DNA of 64,000 nucleotides from Crossiella sp. SN42 (GTDB lineage: Bacteria; Actinomycetota; Actinomycetes; Mycobacteriales; Pseudonocardiaceae), in NCBI RefSeq assembly GCF_023897065.1, contig NZ_JAMHIV010000004.1:1-64000 (forward strand), in the 5' to 3' direction. The translations under genes and the position numbers were made by a program. Shown in pieces: positions 40,718 to 48,828 of this stretch; the first letter of the stretch is position 1, and every line of letters begins with the position of its first letter. The notes below the pieces were generated by a model, which saw nothing but the letters and a program-made list of their open reading frames with translations, was not told the DNA's origin and made no database searches.

Positions 40718-41691
40718 GGGGAGACCTCCAGCAGGCGCGCGCCGAGCGGGGTGACACCGAGGCCTTCGTCCTCAGTGGCGGAGAAGAGGTTCTCGGCCTG
40801 GGCGAGCTGGCCGAGGGTGTTGAGGTGCAGGGGGATCGGGCCTGCGTCCGGCGGGGCCGGGGAGGCGGCGGCCGGGGCCGGACTGGCGGCGGGCGGCGGG
40901 CCGGGGTGCGGCTGGTTGCGGCGGACACCGATCCGGTGCGCCTGGGCCAGCATGTCCGCCACCAGTGTGCGCCCCAAGGCCCGCAGGCTGCGCGCCGACT
41001 CCGCGCGCTGGGCCACGAAGCCGGGGTCCAGGTACACCCCGGTCTGACCGAGGAAGGCGATCTTGGCCTTGCCGCGCAAGGTCTCCGCGCGCTGGGCGCC
41101 GATCAGCAGGGTGGCCAGCGCGCCGGGGATGGGGGGCAGGCGGAGGGAGAGCTCGGCGGGAGCCGGGTGGCCCGCGGCGTCGGTGTGCGCGGGCAGGTCG
41201 GCGGTGAAGGCGGCGACCGTGACATCGGGGAGGGACTCGGTGGTGAGCTGCTGCGGGTCGGGATGTCCGGCCAGTGCGGCCCACCAGCGGCGCCAGGCGT
41301 CCACGCTGTGCCGGCGGAGCAGCACGCCGCGCCAGGTGGCCGCGACCTCCAGGCCGCGCAGCAACGGGTCCTCGGCCAGGTAGGCGTCGTAGGCGATGGC
41401 CTGCTCGGCGGCTTCCTGCCAGTCCTGCGCCTCGGGCAGCAGCTGGGCCGCGCGGGCGAGCATTCGCAGGCTCGCCCGGCGCGGCCGGTCCTCGGCAGGC
41501 CAGGGATGTCGGCCGGAGAGGGTGAGCCACTCGGGGCCGGATCCGGACGGCGGGGAGATTCCGGGCAGCAGCCGCGCCAGCGCGGCCAGCACGGGGGCTT
41601 CGACGTTGAGGGGGTAGCGCGGGACGCCCGGGGTGCCGGTGGGTTCGGTCCATGCCGGGCCGGACACAGCACTGGCGTTGGGCACGCGCAC
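40714..41691 (-). CDS. 325-residue protein, unknown function
   Basis: Mostly helical, Ala/Leu/Arg/Trp-rich, with no signal peptide or transmembrane helix. Distinct stretches are TWRGVLLRRHSVDAWRRWWAALAG, LRLPPIPGALATLLIGAQRAETLRG and ARSLRALGRTLVADMLAQAHRIGVRR. An Ala/Pro linker (about 270-290) leads to a C-terminal tail (LNTLGQLAQAENLFSATEDEGLGVTPLGARLLEVSP). GTG 41691 is the track start, but GTG 41685 has better spacing from GAGGGGG. It is the first gene of the three-gene unit with the PLD-like protein and the APH-type kinase. I do not recognise the family. Confidence 0.65.
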   Translation of the reverse strand: MRVPNASAVSGPAWTEPTGTPGVPRYPLNVEAPVLAALARLLPGISPPSGSGPEWLTLSGRHPWPAEDRPRRASLRMLARAAQLLPEAQDWQEAAEQAIAYDAYLAEDPLLRGLEVAATWRGVLLRRHSVDAWRRWWAALAGHPDPQQLTTESLPDVTVAAFTADLPAHTDAAGHPAPAELSLRLPPIPGALATLLIGAQRAETLRGKAKIAFLGQTGVYLDPGFVAQRAESARSLRALGRTLVADMLAQAHRIGVRRNQPHPGPPPAASPAPAAASPAPPDAGPIPLHLNTLGQLAQAENLFSATEDEGLGVTPLGARLLEVSP

Positions 41692-41771
41692 CCCCTCGTC
41701 GATCTTCGCCTGACCACCGTGTCACATCACGGCCCGGTTTCCCACCGCGAGCGGCCCGAGTGTGACCAGGG

Positions 41772-43031
41772 TCAGGCTCTGGCGCCCAACCTAGCCACCG
41801 CCTCGATGACCCGGCCCGCGCCATCCTCCTGCGCCACCCGCTCGGCCAATGCGGCAGCGCGGCGGCGGTAGCCGGGGCCGGTGACCGCGTCCCTGATCAA
41901 CGCGGCCAGCCGGGGCGCGGTGATCTTCTTCATCGGCACCGAGCCGGGGCTGACGCCGAGCTCGGCCAGCCGGTCGGCCCACAGCGGCTGGTCGCCCAGC
42001 ACCGGCACGATCACCGAGGGCACGCCCGCGCGCACCCCGGCGCCGGTGGTGCCCGCGCCGCCGTGGTGCACCACCGCGGCCATCCTCGGGAACAGCCAGC
42101 CGTGCGGCACCTCGCCGATGGAGAGCACGTGCTCGCCGGTGGCGGCCAGCTCGTTCCACCCGGCCTGGACCACGCCGCGGACCTTGGCCAGCGTCATCGC
42201 CTCGACCGCGATCTCGGAGAGCTCCCGCGCCCGGCCGGGGGCCATGCTGCCGAAGGACAGGAACACCGGCGGCTCCCCCGCGGCCAGGAACTCGGTCAGC
42301 TCGGCGGGCGGCTGGTAGTCCGGGGACTGCCAGGGCCACCAGTAGCCGACCACCTCGGCCTGGGCGGGCCAGTCACTGGGCCGGGGCAGCACCTGCGGGC
42401 TCCAGCCGTGCAGCACCGGCCAGCGGGTCTGCCGGATCTCGCGGTAGAGCGCGCCCGCGCTGCGCACGCCCTGCTCGCGCAGGAACTCCTTGTACCCGGG
42501 CAGGAACCCGCCGCCCAGCTGGGCGAAGCCGCGCATCATCGCGTGCGCGGCCAGGTTTCCGGTGCGCCCCAGCGAGCGGGTGGCCAGCGAGATCGGCGGC
42601 AGCTCGCCGGAGGGGATGACCCCGCTGGGGAACAGCTCCAGGCCCATGCTCGGGATGCCCGCGTTCCGGGCGATCCAGTACACGAAGCCGAACGCGGCGC
42701 GGTGGGTCAGCACCAGGTCCGCGCCCTCGACCGCGCGCTGCGCGCCCCGGCCCAGGTCGCTGATCATCTTGCTGGCGAAGCGGAGCTGCGCGGGCAGCCC
42801 GCGCAGGCCGATGCCGTGGTGCTGGAAGTCCTGGCCGGCCTTGCTGGCGAAGTCCGCGCGGATGTCGCCGGGCATCTCCCGGAAGCCGAGCCCGGCCTCC
42901 CGGACCATCGGCTCGAACAGCTGCTGCGTGGCCAGCGACACCTCGTGCCCCGCCTCCCGCAACCGCACCCCCAGGCCGACGAACGGCGCGGTGTCCCCGC
43001 GCGAGCCCGCCGTCACGATCACGATCTTCAC
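41772..43031 (-). CDS. UDP-glucosyltransferase-like glycosyltransferase (macrolide GT / GT1 family)
   Basis: 419-residue GT-B enzyme. The N-terminus is KIVIVTAGSRGDTAPFVGLGVRLREAGHEV and the C-terminal donor site is PHGWLFPRMAAVVHHGGAGTTGAGVRAGVPSVIVPVLGDQPLWADRLAELG, the GT1 signature with the HHGGAGTT loop. These enzymes glycosylate lipids, sterols or antibiotics. GTG 43031 has GGAGGAG 6 nt upstream, and the ferredoxin stop overlaps it (GTGA), so the earlier ORF start at 43067 is rejected. It is the last gene of an MFS / P450 / ferredoxin / GT unit, which suggests tailoring or inactivation of a small molecule. Confidence 0.9.
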   Translation of the reverse strand: MKIVIVTAGSRGDTAPFVGLGVRLREAGHEVSLATQQLFEPMVREAGLGFREMPGDIRADFASKAGQDFQHHGIGLRGLPAQLRFASKMISDLGRGAQRAVEGADLVLTHRAAFGFVYWIARNAGIPSMGLELFPSGVIPSGELPPISLATRSLGRTGNLAAHAMMRGFAQLGGGFLPGYKEFLREQGVRSAGALYREIRQTRWPVLHGWSPQVLPRPSDWPAQAEVVGYWWPWQSPDYQPPAELTEFLAAGEPPVFLSFGSMAPGRARELSEIAVEAMTLAKVRGVVQAGWNELAATGEHVLSIGEVPHGWLFPRMAAVVHHGGAGTTGAGVRAGVPSVIVPVLGDQPLWADRLAELGVSPGSVPMKKITAPRLAALIRDAVTGPGYRRRAAALAERVAQEDGAGRVIEAVARLGARA

Positions 43032-43228
43032 GAACTCTCCTCCAGCGTGATGGCCGCCGCCGGGCACAGCTGGGCCGCCTCCCGGACCGCGGCGAGCTCA
43101 CTCGTCAGCGGTTCCGGGGTCAGCAGCAGCACCGTGCCCGCCTGCTCGTCCTGGTCGAAGACCGCGGGCGCGGTGAGCGCGCACATGCCGGCCCCACAAC
43201 AACGATCGGTGTCGACCTCGACCCGCAT
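43028..43228 (-). CDS. [3Fe-4S]-type ferredoxin, electron donor to the adjacent P450
   Basis: 66 residues. Cluster cysteines are Cys10, Cys16 and Cys55 (DRCCGAGMC, QLCPAAAI), with Ala13 where a fourth ligand would sit in [4Fe-4S] ferredoxins; Cys11 is an extra. This is the short actinobacterial ferredoxin that partners P450s. ATG 43228 shares one base with the P450 stop (TGATG), and its own stop overlaps the glycosyltransferase start. Confidence 0.93.
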   Translation of the reverse strand: MRVEVDTDRCCGAGMCALTAPAVFDQDEQAGTVLLLTPEPLTSELAAVREAAQLCPAAAITLEESS

Positions 43229-44436
43229 CAGGACTCCCAGGTGACCGGGAGGCTGTGCACGCCGTAGATGCCCATCTTGGTGCGCATCGGCACCTCCTCG
43301 GCGGGCACGGCCAAGCGCAGGGTCGGGAAGCGCTGGAACAGCTTGCGGTAGCCGATCCGCATCTCCACCCTGGCCAGCTGCTGGCCGAGGCACTGGTGCA
43401 CGCCGTGGCCGAAGGCGAGGTGCCCGCTGGCGTGCCTGCCCAGGTCCAGCTGGTCCGGGTGCGGGAACTTCTCCGGGTCCCGGTTCGCGGTCGGGGTGTG
43501 CAGCTGCACGCACTCCCCCTTGGCGATGGTCACCCCGGCGATCTCCACGTCCTCCAGCGCCACCCGCTGCAACCCGAAGTGGGTGATGGTCAGGTAGCGC
43601 AGCAGCTCCTCCACCGCGGGCTCGACCAGCTCGGGATCACCGGTGAAGGCCTTGAGCTGGTCCGGGTTCTCCAGCAGCGCGAAGGCGCCGAGGGAGAGCA
43701 TGTTCGCGGTGGTCTCATGGCCTGCGGTGAGCAGCAGCACGGCGAAGGAGATCAGCTCCTCCTGGTCCAGCTCGCCGCCGGTGACCAGGCCGCTGAGCAG
43801 GTCGTCGGCCGGTGTGACCCGCTTGCGCTCGATCAGCTCGCCCAGGTAGGCCATGATCTCGCCGAAGGCCGCCATCACCTCCTCGTCGCCGCTTTCCAGG
43901 TTCATCATCAGCTTGGTGCGCTCGTGGAAGACCGCCCGCTCGGCATAGGGCACGCCGAGCAGCTCGCAGATCACCAGCGACGGGATGGCCAGCGCGTAGT
44001 CGTGCACCAGCTCGGCGGGCGGGCCCTTGCGGGCCATCGCGTCCAGGTGCTCCTCGGCGATCTGCTCGATCCGCGGGATCAGCTCGTTCATCCGGCGCAC
44101 GGTGAACTGGCCGGTGAGCAGCTTGCGGTAGTGGCTGTGCTCGGGCGGGTCCATCTGGATGAACATGCCGCGCGGCACCGGCGGCAGGGCCTTGCCCTTG
44201 AACCGCTCCACGTCGATCGGCACGTGCCGCAGCTCGCCGCGGGAGCTGAACCGGGAGTCGGCCAGGATCTGCCTGGCCAGCGCGTGCCCGGTGACCACCC
44301 AGCCGAGGTGGCCGTCCGGGAAGCGCATCCTGGCCACGGGTTCGGTCTCCCGCAGCCGCCCCAGCTCCGCGGGCGGGTCGAAGGGGCAGCCAGCGGGCCG
44401 CGTGGTGGGCAGCGCGTTCGGCAACGAGATCGTCAT
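43228..44436 (-). CDS. Cytochrome P450 (bacterial class I)
   Basis: 402-residue P450. Heme-ligand Cys349 lies in FGHGVHQCLGQQLARVEM, the I-helix acid/alcohol pair in LLLTAGHETTANML and the K-helix ExxR in VEELLRYL. The C-helix MDPPEHSHYRKLLTGQFT is also standard. ATG 44436 is preferred; two in-frame GTGs lie 6-9 nt upstream. Tightly followed by a ferredoxin and a glycosyltransferase and preceded by an MFS gene, it probably hydroxylates a hydrophobic small molecule that is then glycosylated or exported. The substrate is unknown. Confidence 0.94.
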   Translation of the reverse strand: MTISLPNALPTTRPAGCPFDPPAELGRLRETEPVARMRFPDGHLGWVVTGHALARQILADSRFSSRGELRHVPIDVERFKGKALPPVPRGMFIQMDPPEHSHYRKLLTGQFTVRRMNELIPRIEQIAEEHLDAMARKGPPAELVHDYALAIPSLVICELLGVPYAERAVFHERTKLMMNLESGDEEVMAAFGEIMAYLGELIERKRVTPADDLLSGLVTGGELDQEELISFAVLLLTAGHETTANMLSLGAFALLENPDQLKAFTGDPELVEPAVEELLRYLTITHFGLQRVALEDVEIAGVTIAKGECVQLHTPTANRDPEKFPHPDQLDLGRHASGHLAFGHGVHQCLGQQLARVEMRIGYRKLFQRFPTLRLAVPAEEVPMRTKMGIYGVHSLPVTWES

Positions 44437-44453
44437 GCCCACCACGCTACAGA

Positions 44454-44475
44454 AGTTTCACAAACTCATGAAGTT
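44454..44475. promoter_or_regulatory. Overlapping inverted repeats between MFS and P450 genes
   Basis: AGTTTCACAAACT (44454-44466) is a perfect 5-3-5 inverted repeat. AACTCATGAAGTT (44463-44475) is a 4-5-4 repeat sharing the middle half-site. The result is three alternating AGTT/AACT half-sites about 9-10 bp apart in an AT-rich pocket just upstream of the P450 start. It may be a second, internal promoter or operator for the P450/ferredoxin/GT genes. Confidence 0.4.
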
Positions 44476-45694
44476 AATGTTCCGTATAAATCCGTCGGCG
44501 GACGGCCGGCCCGATGGCGAGCGCGCCGGCCGCGCCGAGCAGGCCGAGGACGAGGCAGCCGGTCCAGGCGGCGGCCGGTCCACCGTGCTGGTAGACCCAG
44601 GTGCCCAGCAGCGGCCCGGTGAGCGCGGCGGCGCTGAACCCGAAGCCGATGGCGGCCTGGTAGCGGCCGCGCGCGGCCGGTGGCGCGAGGTCGGCGGCCA
44701 GCGCGCCGAGCAGTCCGGCCATGGCGATCTCGCCGAGGGTCCACACCACCACGGTCAGCACGTACTCCAGCGCGGTCTCGGCCAGTCCGGTGAGCGCCAT
44801 GCCGATGCCGACCACGGCCCAGGCGATGGCGAGCACCCGCATCCGGTCGAAGCGCGCCACCCAGGTGCTGGCCAGCGGTTGCAGGATGACGATGAGCACG
44901 CCGTTGACCGCGACGATGCTGCCGTAGCCCGCCGCGCCGAGCCCGGAGTCCTTGATGGCCAACGGGATGATGACCTCGGCCTGGGTGTAGACGGTGGCGT
45001 GCACCAGGACCAGCAGCACCAGCCCGAGCAGCAGCCGGTCCCGCAGCAGCGCGCGCAGCCCGAACACCGGAGTGTCCACAGTGGACTTGACCACGCGTTC
45101 GGCGGACTTGGGGATGCCGAGGCCGACGATGACCGCGAAGGCGGTGCAGCCGGTGGCGTTGAGCGCGAACAGCAGCCAGTAGCCGGAGTCGGCGAGGTGG
45201 CCCGCCATCACGCTGGCCACCGAGAAGCCGAGGTTGATGGCCCAGAACTGGAGCCCGTAGGCCTTGGTGAGCAGCGGCCGTTCCACCACGTCGGCGATCA
45301 GCGCGGCGGCGGCCGGGCGGAAGATGTCGGCCGCCACGCCGTGCAGGAAGGCCGCGCCGATCAGCAGCGGCAGGCTGTGCACCGCGCCGAGCAGCATCAG
45401 GCAGCCCGCACTGGACAGCAACCCGAGCATCAGGGTGAACCGGCGGCCGACCCGGTCGGTGAGCACCCCGCCGAGGGGCTGGCTGAACAGCGCGCCGACG
45501 CCCTTGGCCGCCAGCACCAGGCCGACCTGGTCCAGGGGGATGCCCATGGCGGTCAGGTAGAGCACGAGGAAACCGGCGACCACGCCGCCGATGCGGTTGA
45601 CCAGGCTGCCGTAGAACAAGATCCAGAACGGCCGCGGCAGACCGGCGAAGGGCCCGGTCCGCGCGGGGCTGGCGGGGGTGGTCTCGATGCTCAC
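44474..45694 (-). CDS. MFS transporter
   Basis: 406 residues, about 12 hydrophobic helices. It has the MFS motif A in the loop after helix 2 (GGVLTDRVGRRFTL). The helices group six plus six around a polar central loop (IPKSAERVVKSTVDTPVFGLRALLRDR), which contains a perfect 13-bp GTCCACAGTGGAC at the DNA level. The type is that of drug/metabolite exporters. GTG 45694 is the start; the ribosome-binding site is weak. It is divergent from an ArsR-type regulator across a 20-bp operator-like palindrome and 37 bp upstream of the P450. Confidence 0.9.
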   Translation of the reverse strand: MSIETTPASPARTGPFAGLPRPFWILFYGSLVNRIGGVVAGFLVLYLTAMGIPLDQVGLVLAAKGVGALFSQPLGGVLTDRVGRRFTLMLGLLSSAGCLMLLGAVHSLPLLIGAAFLHGVAADIFRPAAAALIADVVERPLLTKAYGLQFWAINLGFSVASVMAGHLADSGYWLLFALNATGCTAFAVIVGLGIPKSAERVVKSTVDTPVFGLRALLRDRLLLGLVLLVLVHATVYTQAEVIIPLAIKDSGLGAAGYGSIVAVNGVLIVILQPLASTWVARFDRMRVLAIAWAVVGIGMALTGLAETALEYVLTVVVWTLGEIAMAGLLGALAADLAPPAARGRYQAAIGFGFSAAALTGPLLGTWVYQHGGPAAAWTGCLVLGLLGAAGALAIGPAVRRRIYTEH

Positions 45695-45733
45695 GGTGAG
45701 GAGCCTGCGCCCCTTACCCGAGGACCGAGCAAT

Positions 45734-45753
45734 GATTTAGAGTGGGCTAAATC
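45734..45753. promoter_or_regulatory. 20-bp palindromic operator GATTTAG-N6-CTAAATC
   Basis: GATTTAG (45734-45740) and CTAAATC (45747-45753) are perfect inverted arms with a 6-bp spacer, 14 bp before the regulator's ATG and between the divergent MFS gene and the ArsR/DUF5937 gene. The 6-bp spacer matches the other ArsR-linked palindrome at 18270-18287. It is very probably the regulator's own operator. Confidence 0.65.
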
Positions 45754-45767
45754 CTGGGGGGTGCACC

Positions 45768-46757
45768 ATGCCTGAGCTGGAGCTGGAGTTCTCCGTCGCC
45801 GACCTGGCGCGGACCCGGTTCGCGTTCTCGCCGCTGTGGGAGACGGTGGTCAGCGTGCGGGTGCTCAAGACGCCCGGCGAGCACGCGCTGCACTTCCCGT
45901 GGCTGCGCGAGACCCGCGAGCGGCTGGCCGACTCCGGGCTGGACCTCACCCCGCTGACCGACCTGATCCCCGGGCCGCACAGCGGTTTCCCGGACTTCCT
46001 CACCCCGCCACCGGACACCGCGGTGCCCGACTTCGACACCGAGCTGGCCCTGATGGCCCGGTCCACGCCGGCGCAGATCCGCAAGGACCTGGCCTACTTC
46101 GACTACCCGCCGCAGGCCACGTTCGTCCGGGCGCTGCACGCCGACCCGGGGCGGCTGGCCGAGCTGGTGGAGGTGGTGCGGGCCTACTGGGAGCTGGCGA
46201 TCCAGCCGTACTGGCCGCGCCTGCGGGACCTCCTGGAGGCCGAGGTGCACTTCCGCGCCCGGCGGCTGGCCCTGGGCGGGCACCAGCTGCTGTTCGAGGA
46301 CCTGCACCCGCACCTGCACTGGGCTGACGGCGTGCTGCGGGTGGACAAACGCTGCTGCGTGCTCTCCGCCCAGCTCACCGGCGACGGCCTGCTGCTGGTG
46401 CCCTCGGTGTTCACCTGGCCGGACGCGCTGACCATGGTCGAGGCGGCGGGCTGGCAGCAGACCCTGTTCTACCCGCCACGCGGCATCGCCACCCTGTGGG
46501 ACCACCGCGAACAGCGCTGCCCGCCGGAAGCCCTGGCCGGGGTGCTGGGCCGCTCCCGGGCGAGGTTGCTGCTGGCGCTGGGCGATCCGCTGTCCACCAC
46601 CGACCTGGCCCGCCGCACCGGCCTGACCGCCGGTGGGGTGTCCCAGCACCTGGGCGCGCTGAGCGCGGCCGGGCTGGTCACCGGGCACCGGCTGGGGCGG
46701 CAGGTCAAGTACACCAGGACCAGGGTGGGCGAGCTGCTGGTCTCAGCGCCCCGCTAG
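45768..46757 (+). CDS. ArsR-family regulator with N-terminal DUF5937
   Basis: 329 residues. The N-terminal DUF5937 domain (LEFSVADLARTRFAFSPLWETVVSVRVLKTPGEHALHFPW) occupies most of the protein. A C-terminal ArsR-like winged helix (about 262-325) reads SRARLLLALGDPLSTTDLARRTGLTAGGVSQHLGALSAAGLVTGHRLGRQVKYTRT. ATG 45768 has GGGGGG 8-13 nt upstream. It is divergent from the MFS/P450/ferredoxin/GT unit and probably represses it until a ligand binds the N-terminal part. Its 3' end overlaps the convergent lipoprotein gene by 15 bp. Confidence 0.88.
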   Translation: MPELELEFSVADLARTRFAFSPLWETVVSVRVLKTPGEHALHFPWLRETRERLADSGLDLTPLTDLIPGPHSGFPDFLTPPPDTAVPDFDTELALMARSTPAQIRKDLAYFDYPPQATFVRALHADPGRLAELVEVVRAYWELAIQPYWPRLRDLLEAEVHFRARRLALGGHQLLFEDLHPHLHWADGVLRVDKRCCVLSAQLTGDGLLLVPSVFTWPDALTMVEAAGWQQTLFYPPRGIATLWDHREQRCPPEALAGVLGRSRARLLLALGDPLSTTDLARRTGLTAGGVSQHLGALSAAGLVTGHRLGRQVKYTRTRVGELLVSAPR

Positions 46758-47717
46758 CCGGGGGATGACCGCGGCCAGCACGTCCTCCGGCACCGGTCCG
46801 GCCAGGTGCACCTGCTGCGCCGACCCCTCCCGCAGCCCGATCCACACCTGGTCCTCGCCCTCCCGCGTCACCGGCTGTCCCGCCACCGTGCCCTGGTAGG
46901 GCCGGTCCCGGCCGGCCTGGGTCATGGTCGCGACCACCCGCCCCGCGCGCAGCGGGATCGCGCACACGCCATGGGGTTCGGCGGTGCCGAGCGCCGGGTC
47001 GACCCGGAACGCCTCGCCCAGGATCAGGCAGAGTTGCTGGGCGGCAACGGGAAGTGGCTGGTCGGCCACGCCGAAGCCGGGCAGCGGCGACTGGGGTGTC
47101 ACCGCGGCCAGCTCGCCCTTCTCGTTGAGCCGCGGCAGTTCCGGCCCCGCTGCCCCGGCCCGGCGCAGCACCGCCTCGGCCGCCTCCTTGGCGATCTGGC
47201 CGGTCTCGCCCTGCTCGTCGCGGGCGGACTGCTCGCGCAGCTTCACCGTGACGCTCAGCGTGGGCCGCAGTCCCCGGTAGGGCCGGGCCACTTCCTCGGT
47301 GACCAGCTCCACGTCCAGGTCGCTGGCCCGCTCCTGCCGGTCCACCCTGGCCCGCCGCCCGGCCACCGTGTCCGCGCCGGTGACCAGGTCGCTGGTCAGC
47401 CGGGCGGTCAGCTCGAACCGGGCGGAGACCACGTGGCACTGGTCGGTGAGGAAGACCTCGGTGCGCACCTCACCGCGCATCGCGGCCCGCCAGTCCTGCG
47501 GCGTCGGCGCGGTGCAGAGCACGTGGCCCGCGGTCAGCTCCGGCAGGTAGCCGAGCAGCTGACCGGCGGGCATGGGCACCTCGCGCACCGCCGTGCCGTG
47601 CTGGGTGGGCCAGTCCGCGGGCAGGCTCGGCGCGGGCGCCGGTGGAGGTTCGGCCTGGCCGCAGGCCTGGGTGGCCAGCACCAGGGCGAGCAGGACCGCG
47701 CTGCACCGGGTTCGCAT
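46743..47717 (-). CDS. Secreted protein or lipoprotein, unknown function
   Basis: 324 residues. The N-terminal signal (MRTRCSAVLLALVLATQAC) ends at Cys19. The -3 to -1 residues TQA are not a standard lipobox, so lipidation is likely but not certain. A Pro/Ala-rich linker follows. The mature part has Cys pairs (LCTAPT, DQCHVVS, LCLILGE, GVCAIPL) that suggest two disulfides, and a helical segment with EQGETGQIAKEAAEAVLRRAG. No domain recognised. It ends just inside the ArsR/DUF5937 gene, and the terpene synthase lies upstream in the same direction. Confidence 0.72.
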   Translation of the reverse strand: MRTRCSAVLLALVLATQACGQAEPPPAPAPSLPADWPTQHGTAVREVPMPAGQLLGYLPELTAGHVLCTAPTPQDWRAAMRGEVRTEVFLTDQCHVVSARFELTARLTSDLVTGADTVAGRRARVDRQERASDLDVELVTEEVARPYRGLRPTLSVTVKLREQSARDEQGETGQIAKEAAEAVLRRAGAAGPELPRLNEKGELAAVTPQSPLPGFGVADQPLPVAAQQLCLILGEAFRVDPALGTAEPHGVCAIPLRAGRVVATMTQAGRDRPYQGTVAGQPVTREGEDQVWIGLREGSAQQVHLAGPVPEDVLAAVIPRLAGR

Positions 47718-47784
47718 CTCTACAGCATGTCAGCGTCCGGCCGTCGCGGTCAGCACCGCCGTGACCGGCAGGGCGAGCCGTGCG

Positions 47785-48828
47785 TCATTCCCGCAGCTCG
47801 TCCCACCACCAGGCCACCGTCGGGTAAGGCAGCGGCTCCGGGCGCGGGTCCAGGGGCGTCTCCGACCACCCAGGGCTGCCCAGCCCCTGGTAACGCGGCA
47901 CCCGCAGCGCCCAGTCGATGTTGCCCCTGATCCCGTGCCCCAGACAGTCCACATAGGACCGAAGCGGCGCGGAACCGCCCCGCCGCACCCGTTCCGCCAA
48001 GCGCAGGAACAGGCTCATCAAGCGGTCCCTGATGCCCACCGCGGCCAGCACCGCCTCCTCCAGGGAGCGCTCGGACCCGGTGCGCAGCACGGTGACCAGG
48101 TTCTGCTCGGTCTGGCCCAGCAGCCTCTCCTTGCGGTAGGAGTGCAGGTCGTTGTCCAGCGCGGCCACCATGCTGGCGCAGTCGGTGAGCGCGCGGACCC
48201 GTGGTGAGTCCATCTCCGACGATGGCACCTCCTCGCCGAGGCCGATCTCCAGCATGGCCATGGTGGGCGGGCCGCCGCTGGTGCCCAGGCGCATGCTCAG
48301 GTACTCGTCCAGGCCGGGCATCCGGCCGGTGGCGCGGTTGGCCACCTGCCAGGCCACCGCGAACAGCCAGCGCCGGTGCGCCTCGGTGAAGCGGCGGACC
48401 TGGGTCGGGGTGGCGCAGCCGCGGAAACGGGCGCCGATGTCGTGCAGGGCAAGGGCGTACGGGTCGGTCAGGCCGGCGCGCGCCGGATTTTCCAGCGCCT
48501 GCTGGACTTTCGCCGCCTCCGGCAGGAACTGGGCCGGGTTGGCGGAGAGCACGCCGGTGTCGCAGCGGACGTCGTCGAAGGCGAAGCCCCAGTACACCCA
48601 CAGCGTCGCGGCCAGCACGTTGTGCGTGGCGCCGGTGGGCACAAAACGGCAGAAGAACTCGGCGCTGCGGGTGCCGAGCAGACGTTTGCGCGACACCCCC
48701 GGCAGGGCCATCCGGTCCAGCCAGGCCACGGCGCGCTGCTCGATGTCGGCGACCGCGGGGTGCACGGCGGGCTCGATCGGGCAGTAGCAGGGCAGCAGCT
48801 CGAAGTCCTGTTCCAGCGGCTGGGTCAC
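47785..48828 (-). CDS. Class I terpene synthase
   Basis: 347-residue bacterial terpene cyclase. The Asp-rich metal motif is DDVRCD (Asp85, Asp86, Asp90) and the NSE triad is N226-D-L-H-S230-Y-R-K-E234. The RY-like effector region and the C-terminal WWDELRE end look intact. The length is that of single-domain sesqui- or monoterpene cyclases. GTG 48828 overlaps the ispG stop (GTGA), so the precursor gene and the cyclase are translationally coupled. The product cannot be predicted from sequence; geosmin synthase is excluded because that protein has two domains. Confidence 0.9.
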   Translation of the reverse strand: MTQPLEQDFELLPCYCPIEPAVHPAVADIEQRAVAWLDRMALPGVSRKRLLGTRSAEFFCRFVPTGATHNVLAATLWVYWGFAFDDVRCDTGVLSANPAQFLPEAAKVQQALENPARAGLTDPYALALHDIGARFRGCATPTQVRRFTEAHRRWLFAVAWQVANRATGRMPGLDEYLSMRLGTSGGPPTMAMLEIGLGEEVPSSEMDSPRVRALTDCASMVAALDNDLHSYRKERLLGQTEQNLVTVLRTGSERSLEEAVLAAVGIRDRLMSLFLRLAERVRRGGSAPLRSYVDCLGHGIRGNIDWALRVPRYQGLGSPGWSETPLDPRPEPLPYPTVAWWWDELRE

